Shown here piece after piece: positions 1 to 4,546 of a stretch of 6,654 bases of DNA (positions within the stretch are counted from its first letter, which is position 1; every line of letters begins with the position of its first letter). A model generated the notes under the pieces. That model made no database searches. It was not told where the DNA came from and saw only the letters and a list, made by a program, of their open reading frames with translations. Origin of the DNA: Microcaldota archaeon (GTDB lineage Archaea > Micrarchaeota > Micrarchaeia > Micrarchaeales > CABMGC01); NCBI GenBank assembly GCA_027314465.1, contig DAHVAU010000043.1, positions 1 through 6,654 on the forward strand, in the 5' to 3' direction. Made by a program: the position numbers and the translations under genes.

Positions 1-7
1 TGAAATA

Positions 8-481
8 ATGACAGTGTACAGGGTCGACGAGGAAACAGCTCTCAGGTCAATAAAGGCTCATCATCAATTCTCAAGCCTCAACCATCACAGGGTGCTAAGG
101 CAGCTCGCAAGGATTGGGCGCCTCGCGAGGCTTCACGAAGCCGAAGTAATAGCAGAACTGATGCGCCGCCCGCGCCTCGCAGAACTATCGGTCAAAAGGT
201 ATCTGGCAGCAATCGACGTATTCAGGCACTGCGATGTTTCCGATATATCCAAGGAACGCATATTGGAATGGGCCATTAAGAACTCCGCGCGCTCTCCTTA
301 CGTTCCAGGCACAGACAAACTGCGCATAACCCGGGCCATGAAGCAGGATGCGTATACTGGTGACCCTGCCCTATTGACGGCGCACTGCAAAGCTGCGTGC
401 TACAACATAGGCAGTAAGGCCCGCTGTACCGTGTACATGTGCAGTTTCAGTACCTGTCAGCTCTCTGCGGAGGCCTTGTGA
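8..481 (+). CDS. Uncharacterised small protein with a cysteine-rich C-terminal tail
   Basis: I do not recognise this 157-residue protein. It starts at the ATG at base 8, and a TGA at bases 1-3 may be the stop of an upstream gene. Residues 1-110 are basic and mostly helix-forming, with many Arg and His and no membrane segment or signal peptide. The last 32 residues hold H126, C127, C131, C140, C145 and C150, spaced like a zinc- or iron-sulfur-binding knuckle. An Arg/Lys-rich body with such a tail would suit nucleic-acid binding, but that is inference only. Codon use (AGG Arg, ATA Ile, mixed third positions) matches the neighbours, which supports a real gene. Its 3' end overlaps the convergent DUF655 gene by 35 bases, so the last 11 or so codons of each share DNA. 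A false ORF is possible but less likely. Confidence 0.6.
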   Translation: MTVYRVDEETALRSIKAHHQFSSLNHHRVLRQLARIGRLARLHEAEVIAELMRRPRLAELSVKRYLAAIDVFRHCDVSDISKERILEWAIKNSARSPYVPGTDKLRITRAMKQDAYTGDPALLTAHCKAACYNIGSKARCTVYMCSFSTCQLSAEAL

Positions 482-1034
482 GAAGATAGAACCTGCTCTC
501 TCCCTTGAGTTCAACTATTATGCGCTCTGCTATTAGCTTCACGGGATCCTGCAGCAGCGGCACCCTCTTTGTTATATCATCAAAGCTCCCGAATCTCTTC
601 TCATCGCGCGCATCGAGTATCGCTGTGAGGTGCTTCTTTCCGACCCCGGGAAGCAGCTCAAGTGCGTGCATCCTTATGTTGAGCGGGCCTGCATTGTTGA
701 ATATCTCAACGAACTTGGGTTCGTTGCTGCGTATTATGCCTGACACTGCGCTGACCAGCTCATTCTTAGCACCTTCGGTGAGGTCCTGATATGCCAGCCT
801 CCCTTTTATTATGGCTATCTTGTCCCTCTCTCCCTTGCCAATGTAGACCTTCTCGCCTATGTGCACCTCGGGCACCTTTGGCACAGCTTCCAGTAGCGTG
901 AACTTCTCATCCCCGAGAAGCTGCACTATAGGCTCGGATCTCGCAGAGCTGGACCTGCCGGTTGGCAGGTAGTCAAGCACGTACGCATGCTCTTCAAGGT
1001 TCTCCCTTCTTTGCTCCTCCACTATCTCAGGCAC
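447..1034 (-). CDS. DUF655 family protein with helix-hairpin-helix DNA/RNA-binding motif
   Basis: This is an archaeal DUF655 protein, of unknown biochemical role and probably nucleic-acid binding. It typically sits directly after rpoF, as here. The N-terminal part has the HAYVLDYLPTGR signature expected for the family, then a small beta-rich region (HIGEKVYIGKG). A helix-hairpin-helix with the core ELLPGVGKKH follows at about residues 126-135, and then GSFDDITKRVP. There is no ATG near the 5' end. In-frame candidates are TTG 1049, GTG 1043, GTG 1034 and GTG 1022. I prefer GTG 1034 (195 residues) because GGGGGTG lies 6 bases upstream as a Shine-Dalgarno; the true start could be one of the others. 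It lies 26 bases after rpoF (11 if TTG 1049 is used) with no promoter visible between them, so it is probably cotranscribed. Its end overlaps the opposite-strand gene at 8-481. Confidence 0.88.
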   Translation of the reverse strand: MPEIVEEQRRENLEEHAYVLDYLPTGRSSSARSEPIVQLLGDEKFTLLEAVPKVPEVHIGEKVYIGKGERDKIAIIKGRLAYQDLTEGAKNELVSAVSGIIRSNEPKFVEIFNNAGPLNIRMHALELLPGVGKKHLTAILDARDEKRFGSFDDITKRVPLLQDPVKLIAERIIVELKGESRFYLLTRPPQRADRY

Positions 1035-1040
1035 CAACAA

Positions 1041-1047
1041 CACCCCC
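1041..1047 (-). promoter_or_regulatory. Ribosome binding site deciding the DUF655 start
   Basis: The minus strand reads GGGGGTG here, complementary to the CCUCC-containing 3' end of archaeal 16S rRNA. It ends 6 bases before GTG 1034, a normal spacing, and favours that codon over TTG 1049 or GTG 1043, which would overlap or precede the site. Confidence 0.45.
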
Positions 1048-1060
1048 AAAAATCCAGAAG

Positions 1061-1405
1061 CTACTTCGAGTAGTTCTTCACTACTTCAAGCATCTTGCCA
1101 ACAGCCTCATCATCAGCAGGCTGCCTATTCTTGTCCATGGCCAGTATAAGCTTCATTAGATTAGGCTCTGTGGGCATGATCTCCACAACCTTGAGCGCAA
1201 GCCTCTCCTCAAGGCCCAGCTCGCCAAGCTCCTTAACCATCTTCTTGACATCCGATTCCTTCATCTTAGCAAACTTCGTGGCATGCTCCAGAACGAGCTG
1301 CTGCTCGTATCCCAGATCTCCGGACTTCTGCCTCTCTTCAAGTATGCTCAGCACTTCAGGCATGGATGCCCTCCTGGCATCGAGCCTTTTCTTACCTGTC
1401 ATCAT
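1061..1405 (-). CDS. rpoF: DNA-directed RNA polymerase subunit F (Rpb4 homologue)
   Basis: Subunit F pairs with subunit E (Rpb7 homologue) to form the stalk of archaeal RNA polymerase, which aids open-complex formation and binds emerging RNA. The 114-residue length is normal for the family. Residues 14-28 form the N-terminal segment that packs on subunit E. From about residue 33 the helical HRDC-like part begins with GYEQQLVLEHATKFAKM and continues with EERLALKVVEIMPTEPNLMKLILA; this is the classic archaeal RpoF pattern. Two ATGs are adjacent (1405 and 1402). A Shine-Dalgarno-like AGTGAT at 1413-1408 lies only 2 bases from the first but 5 from the second, so translation may begin at the second Met (113 residues). 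It heads an apparent two-gene unit with DUF655. Genes often seen beside it (ribosomal protein L21e upstream, KsgA downstream) are absent here. Confidence 0.95.
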   Translation of the reverse strand: MMTGKKRLDARRASMPEVLSILEERQKSGDLGYEQQLVLEHATKFAKMKESDVKKMVKELGELGLEERLALKVVEIMPTEPNLMKLILAMDKNRQPADDEAVGKMLEVVKNYSK

Positions 1406-1437
1406 AAATCACTATGTGGATATTATGACTGATGCCT

Positions 1438-1445
1438 AATAAAAA
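1438..1445 (-). promoter_or_regulatory. TATA box for rpoF-DUF655; T-run may also end the upstream gene
   Basis: The minus strand reads AAAGCTTTTTATTA, with TTTTTATT as the box. It is centred 36 bases before the first rpoF ATG, predicting transcription start near 1416 and a leader of about 10 bases. It lies in the 78-base gap after the upstream minus-strand gene. The T5 run inside it could also act as an archaeal oligo-T termination signal for that gene, but no hairpin is present and this is a guess. Confidence 0.5.
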
Positions 1446-1483
1446 GCTTTTCTATTGGTTGAGCATTGTCTCAGGCTGCAGGA

Positions 1484-2287
1484 TCACTGACCTGCGCCGC
1501 TCCTTAGCGACTCCTTAAGCTCCTCAACCTTGTCCTCAATGCCAAATCTCTGCGCTATATGCAGGGCGTAGCGCACAGATAGTCTGGCGCTGTCATCTAT
1601 GGCCTTCCTGGCTGCCTGCTCAGTCAGCTCCCTGCTTTCCAGCAGGGCCTCTGCAATGTACGCCGCTCCTGAGTAGTAGCCTATGGACATGCGCTCACTG
1701 TACTGCGCTTCAGCGCTCTTGCGCTGTCCAGATACCATGAATACGCAGTCCATTGCCTGCGATACAAAGCTATCCACCACGTCAATCGTGCTGTCGATAT
1801 CCTTTCCGTATATGCCCGAGCTGCTTGCGCGCAGGCGCATGGGTATCACGTCCTTCACCCTCCTTCCAACCTCCTCAATCTCATCCTGCGTAAGCCCGAT
1901 CTCCTTAAGATGCGTTGCCACTATCTTGGCGCGCCTTAGATAATTCTCATATTGGTTGTCCATAGCGACTGCGCCCCTGCCCCTGCGCAGGGCTGGCACT
2001 GATATCATGGCGATCTCGGTGAATCTGCGCGCTGCCTCAGTGAGCTTGCTTCTGTCCAGCTCGAACTCCTTGGCTATTCTCATGGCCGTACTCGGGTCAC
2101 ACAATCTTGTGTCATCGAACGCGGCCACCGCCGCCTTAAGCTCCAGATCCCGGCATTCATACTGCCCAAGTACGCCTTTCATCTCTTCAGACCTTGCCAT
2201 GCGCGCAGCTGCAATGAACCTGCCACTGACTATCTCATGCTCGTATGCCATTAGTGCCTTATCGCGTCTTGCGCTGACCGAGTACAT
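1484..2287 (-). CDS. Uncharacterised all-helical protein
   Basis: I do not recognise this 267-residue protein. It looks soluble and almost wholly alpha-helical: no membrane segment, no signal peptide, rich in Ala, Arg, Glu and Ser, with no nucleotide-binding or metal-binding motif that I can see. Two helical halves flank a linker around residues 95-115 (PALRRGRGAVAMDNQ). The C-terminal half has Ala-rich amphipathic helices (YYSGAAYIAEALLESRELTEQAARKAIDD) that resemble repeat or scaffold helices. The frame is open back to TTG 2350, but I place the start at ATG 2287. An AGGTG site lies 8 bases upstream, and a TATA box at 2319-2326 would put transcription start near 2297, so codons further upstream would not be in the mRNA. 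It is divergent from the MoxR ATPase. That arrangement could mean a functional link, but nothing in the protein proves it. Confidence 0.75.
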   Translation of the reverse strand: MYSVSARRDKALMAYEHEIVSGRFIAAARMARSEEMKGVLGQYECRDLELKAAVAAFDDTRLCDPSTAMRIAKEFELDRSKLTEAARRFTEIAMISVPALRRGRGAVAMDNQYENYLRRAKIVATHLKEIGLTQDEIEEVGRRVKDVIPMRLRASSSGIYGKDIDSTIDVVDSFVSQAMDCVFMVSGQRKSAEAQYSERMSIGYYSGAAYIAEALLESRELTEQAARKAIDDSARLSVRYALHIAQRFGIEDKVEELKESLRSGAGQ

Positions 2288-2295
2288 GGTAATTA

Positions 2296-2300
2296 CACCT
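2296..2300 (-). promoter_or_regulatory. Shine-Dalgarno AGGTG supporting start at 2287
   Basis: AGGTG on the minus strand is 8 bases before ATG 2287. This supports the shorter start over TTG 2350. It lies at the very edge of the predicted transcript, so the mRNA could instead be nearly leaderless. Confidence 0.4.
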
Positions 2301-2318
2301 GGCTCTAGCCATGGCTGA

Positions 2319-2326
2319 TATAATAA
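2319..2326 (-). promoter_or_regulatory. TATA box for the uncharacterised helical protein gene
   Basis: The minus strand reads TTATTATA. The centre is about 35 bases from ATG 2287, giving a predicted transcription start near 2297-2299 at a purine and a leader of about 10 bases. It lies in the divergent region shared with the MoxR gene. Confidence 0.5.
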
Positions 2327-2352
2327 GCTGCTTGGCTCATCTTGCACCAACG

Positions 2353-2360
2353 TTTAAATA
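2353..2360 (+). promoter_or_regulatory. TATA box for the MoxR ATPase gene
   Basis: TTTAAATA is close to the archaeal consensus. Its centre lies 28 bases before GTG 2385, which predicts leaderless or near-leaderless transcription and excludes the in-frame TTG at 2367 as the start. Confidence 0.6.
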
Positions 2361-2384
2361 CACTTATTGCAATATTCCTGCGGT

Positions 2385-3299
2385 GTGCATTTGGAGCCGC
2401 AGGAAGCCTTCCAGAAGGTACAGGAGGAGATGCGAAAGCATATAGCAGGAAAAAATGAGGTAATAGAGCTGCTTTTCATAGGCCTGCTTGCAAACGGGCA
2501 CGTGCTGCTTGAGGGAGTGCCTGGAGTTGCAAAGACGACCATGAGCAAGGCCCTGGCAGACACAATACAGGCTGATTTCAAGAGAGTCCAGTGCATGCCG
2601 GATCTGCGCATATCCGATATAATCGGCGATGTGATCATGGATGAGAAGGGCGACATAAAGCTGAAGAAGGGCCCCATATTCACAAACATACTTCTCATGG
2701 ACGAGCTAAACAGATCCCCGCCAAAGACGATGAGCGGATTCCTGGAAGCCCTTGAAGAGCGTCAGGTAACCATAGGCGGCACCGACATGAAGCTCGACGC
2801 CCCGTTCATGGCAATAGCGACCCAGAACCCGCTCAGGATAGAGGGCACAGAGCAGATACCAAAGGTGCTTGCCGACAGGTTCCTGATGAAGGTGGACGTG
2901 TCATATCCATCGCTGGAGGAGGAGGAGCAGATGCTCAGGCTCAAGGAGTCCGAGGAGACTGTGGAGACAAAGAGGGTGCTTACAAAGGAGGAAATAGTAG
3001 CACTGCAAAAGCAGATAAAGACGGTGACTATGCCTCCCGAAGTGTCAAAGTATATAACGCAGATCGTGGATGCCACGCGCAACGAGATGCACGTAGTAAT
3101 GGGCGCCAGCCCCAGATCCGACATAGCGTTTATGCTGTGCGGGAAGGCAAAGGCCATGATTGAGGGCCGAAAGGAGGTCAGCGTTGCAGATATAAAGTAC
3201 CTGGCAAAGCCCGTGCTCAGCCACAGGATCGTGGTCAGGTCTACTGGAGGCATAGGCGTCGGCGGCATAGTGGACGGAATAGTAGCCTCGCTGGGCTGA
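2385..3299 (+). CDS. MoxR family AAA+ ATPase
   Basis: MoxR ATPases are AAA+ chaperone-like proteins thought to remodel or mature partner complexes, often with von Willebrand A-domain proteins. In 304-residue numbering the motifs are Walker A GVPGVAKT (residues 44-51), Walker B ILLMDE (102-107), sensor 1 ATQNP (145-149), the arginine-finger region LADRF (162-166) and sensor 2 SPR (242-244). The C-terminal lid ends in the HRIVV pattern common in the family. Length is close to the usual 300-330. I chose GTG 2385 because it sits where a leaderless start would fall from TATA 2353-2360; TTG 2391 is the alternative, and both give the family-like start (V/M)HLEPQEAF. The usual partners (DUF58, VWA) are not adjacent. 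Its stop codon directly abuts the stop of the convergent ACT-domain gene. Confidence 0.9.
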   Translation: MHLEPQEAFQKVQEEMRKHIAGKNEVIELLFIGLLANGHVLLEGVPGVAKTTMSKALADTIQADFKRVQCMPDLRISDIIGDVIMDEKGDIKLKKGPIFTNILLMDELNRSPPKTMSGFLEALEERQVTIGGTDMKLDAPFMAIATQNPLRIEGTEQIPKVLADRFLMKVDVSYPSLEEEEQMLRLKESEETVETKRVLTKEEIVALQKQIKTVTMPPEVSKYITQIVDATRNEMHVVMGASPRSDIAFMLCGKAKAMIEGRKEVSVADIKYLAKPVLSHRIVVRSTGGIGVGGIVDGIVASLG

Positions 3300-3884
3300 T
3301 CACTCCAGCATTCCCATGAGCAGCTCATGGCTCTTAAGCGCATCTGCCTTGCTGACCACTATGAGCGTATCGGTGTAGCACGATACGAATTCTATTATGT
3401 TTATCCTCTGCTCTGCAAGAAGCGAGGCTACGAAGGCAACGAATCCCGGTGACGACTCAAGCCTCTCCTCGGAATGTATAACCACTGCAGATGCGTTCTC
3501 ACGCAGCTTAATCGCATTGCCCCTGACCCTCCTGAGCTCCGCCTTGTCCGTTACCAGGTATACGTAGTAGCTGCCTACCTTCAGCTTGCTCCCCTTCTCA
3601 AGGTCCACATCCTTCTCAGATATGACGACGTTTATGCCGCTCTCGATGGTGACTGTGCTGCCCTTGAGTATGGACATGGCATGCCTCTGCAGCCCTACGC
3701 TCCTGCTGCGTAGCTCTATCGAGTATCTTCGCAGCGCTCCTTTTATCGCATGATAGTTCCTTATGCGCAGGTCTCTTTGCACTATCCTGGCAAGGGCGCT
3801 GAAATTCACTATCCCTGCCTCAAGCGCCTCAACGGTGTACGGCTTGTTCTTCAGGTACACTCTTACAATGTCCGATATCGTCAT
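3300..3884 (-). CDS. ACT-domain regulator of amino acid metabolism (COG2150-like)
   Basis: This 194-residue protein is a predicted regulator of amino acid metabolism. Residues 1-55 form a helical segment with the pattern IVNFSALARIVQRDL then AIKGALRRY, which resembles the putative DNA-binding N-terminus of archaeal COG2150 proteins. A middle region of about residues 75-130 is beta-rich. The C-terminus (about 134-194) is an ACT domain: a first strand SAVVIHSEE, then the glycine turn SPGFVAFVASLLAEQRINI, a strand EFVSCYTDTLIVVS and a last helix. ACT domains usually bind small ligands, mostly amino acids. It starts at ATG 3884; no strong Shine-Dalgarno is visible. It is divergent from the acetyltransferase and the arginine genes, and a perfect operator-like palindrome begins 9 bases upstream of its ATG, which suggests autoregulation. 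Ligand and DNA binding are inferred. Confidence 0.82.
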   Translation of the reverse strand: MTISDIVRVYLKNKPYTVEALEAGIVNFSALARIVQRDLRIRNYHAIKGALRRYSIELRSRSVGLQRHAMSILKGSTVTIESGINVVISEKDVDLEKGSKLKVGSYYVYLVTDKAELRRVRGNAIKLRENASAVVIHSEERLESSPGFVAFVASLLAEQRINIIEFVSCYTDTLIVVSKADALKSHELLMGMLE

Positions 3885-3893
3885 GGCATCAAT

Positions 3894-3909
3894 TGTATCA
3901 TATGATACA
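3894..3909. promoter_or_regulatory. Operator-like perfect 16-bp palindrome O1
   Basis: TGTATCATATGATACA is a perfect inverted repeat (7-bp arms around TA). It lies in the 74-bp divergent gap, between the predicted TATA region and the ATG of the ACT-regulator gene, and just upstream of the TATA box of the acetyltransferase gene. A bound dimer would be expected to block both promoters. The same 7-2-7 layout recurs at 4464-4479, so chance is unlikely. Confidence 0.75.
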
Positions 3910-3914
3910 GAAAC

Positions 3915-3922
3915 ATTAAATA
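3915..3922 (+). promoter_or_regulatory. TATA box for the GNAT gene, possibly shared with the ACT regulator
   Basis: ATTAAATA differs from the MoxR box (TTTAAATA) at one position. For the + gene it predicts transcription start near 3944-3946, a leader of about 14 bases before ATG 3959. Read on the other strand it is TATTTAAT, which would place the ACT-regulator transcript start near 3892, 8 bases before its ATG; no better minus-strand box is visible, so one AT box may serve both directions. Confidence 0.5.
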
Positions 3923-3923
3923 C

Positions 3924-3930
3924 TGATACA
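3924..3930. promoter_or_regulatory. Extra operator half-site next to O1
   Basis: TGATACA is identical to the right arm of O1 and starts exactly 21 bp after it, about two helical turns, with a 14-bp gap after the palindrome. It lies on the other side of the TATA box at 3915-3922, so O1 and this half-site bracket the core promoter. A weak second arm (GATA core) may follow at 3933-3939. Confidence 0.55.
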
Positions 3931-3958
3931 TGCGATAATCAGTTGCAGCTTGGTTCTT

Positions 3959-4456
3959 ATGTCAGGCAGAGACGAGTTTAGCGTTTCAATGGCTACGATG
4001 GCAGATGCGGATGCGATTGTGGCGCTTGTGAACGCAGAGTCTGAGCGATCCGGCGCAGTTCTCACCATCGATACTGCAAAGATCGCGGAGTGGATAAAGC
4101 ACGGAATATGCCTTGTGGCAAGGACCCCTGATGGGAAAGTTGTGGGGCACCTCGCAGCGCACAGGTGGTCCGGATGCGGATGGGTAGAGCTCAGGTCATC
4201 TGTAGTGGATCCGGAGTTCAGGGGCAGGGGCATAAGCAGCGCACTCACGTCAATGATCATATCGGAGATAAAGGCCAGGTACGGTTCTCCGACCATAGTG
4301 GCCTTCACAAACAAGGCCGGCACAGGCCACGGCATACTTGAGGCTGTGGGTATGGACGAGGCCGAGTACGATTCACTCCCAGAGGAGCTTTTCAGCATAG
4401 GTCCAGCATACAGGGGCAAGAAGGAGTACGGTTACAGGGTATACGTCAGGCAGTGA
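3959..4456 (+). CDS. GNAT acetyltransferase, ArgA-like (candidate N-acetylglutamate synthase)
   Basis: This 165-residue single-domain GNAT protein transfers an acetyl group from acetyl-CoA to an amine. Motif A is WVELRSSVVDPEFRGRGISS (about residues 75-94), with the acetyl-CoA pyrophosphate-binding loop R88-G-R-G91-I-S93; the usual last Gly/Ala is Ser. The pattern ELRSxxVDPEFRGRG, and later GILEAVGMDEAEYDSLPEELF, resembles ArgA-type N-acetylglutamate synthases (COG1246), where a GF-xxxx-LP segment follows the last helix. With a citrulline-forming hydrolase and argG downstream, acetylation of glutamate (first step of ornithine synthesis) is a reasonable guess. A different amine substrate cannot be excluded. 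The frame is open to TTG 3950, but ATG 3959 fits better with the GNAT N-terminal strand (FSVSMATMADADAI). Confidence 0.75.
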   Translation: MSGRDEFSVSMATMADADAIVALVNAESERSGAVLTIDTAKIAEWIKHGICLVARTPDGKVVGHLAAHRWSGCGWVELRSSVVDPEFRGRGISSALTSMIISEIKARYGSPTIVAFTNKAGTGHGILEAVGMDEAEYDSLPEELFSIGPAYRGKKEYGYRVYVRQ

Positions 4457-4463
4457 AGCGTTG

Positions 4464-4479
4464 TGTATCAGATGATACA
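4464..4479. promoter_or_regulatory. Operator-like 16-bp palindrome O2
   Basis: TGTATCAGATGATACA has the same two 7-bp arms as O1 (TGTATCA, TGATACA) with GA instead of TA at the centre. It begins 8 bases after the GNAT stop codon and ends 35 bp upstream of the TATA box of the hydrolase gene. Exact repetition of both arms at the second intergenic region of this island marks it as a site for the same DNA-binding protein. Confidence 0.72.
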
Positions 4480-4493
4480 TAATTACACTATTT

Positions 4494-4500
4494 TGTATCA
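4494..4500. promoter_or_regulatory. Extra operator half-site next to O2
   Basis: TGTATCA equals the left arm of O2 and begins after a 14-bp gap, the same gap as between O1 and its extra half-site. It is 14 bp upstream of the strong TATA box at 4515-4524. The matching arm that would complete a palindrome (4503-4509) is poorly conserved. Confidence 0.5.
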
Positions 4501-4514
4501 TCTACGTCGTAACA

Positions 4515-4524
4515 TTTATATAAA
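4515..4524 (+). promoter_or_regulatory. Strong TATA box for the guanidino-hydrolase/argG unit
   Basis: TTTATATAAA matches the archaeal TATA consensus very well and is the best promoter in the window. Its centre is 27-28 bases before ATG 4547, predicting a leaderless mRNA starting at about 4545-4547. Confidence 0.7.
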
Positions 4525-4546
4525 AGGTCCGGCTACCATATGATTG

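Noticed and set aside
1441..1445. Stand-alone terminator after the helical-protein gene
   Set aside because: It is only a T5 run without a hairpin and coincides with the rpoF TATA box; mentioned there but not called separately.
1956..2318. 120-codon plus-strand frame antisense to the helical protein
   Set aside because: The Ser/Leu/Ala-rich translation is typical of antisense reading of helical coding DNA, and there is no promoter or ribosome binding site.
2288..2350. 21-residue N-terminal extension of the helical protein from TTG 2350
   Set aside because: The promoter TATA box lies within this stretch, so it would not be transcribed; ATG 2287 has its own AGGTG.
2762..3343. 193-codon open frame on the minus strand across the MoxR gene
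   Set aside because: It is Ser- and Thr-rich with no domain and lies antisense to clear AAA+ motifs, so it is a shadow frame.
3916..4419. 167-codon open frame on the minus strand across the GNAT gene
   Set aside because: It is antisense to a recognisable acetyltransferase and shows low-complexity Ser/Ala composition with no motif.
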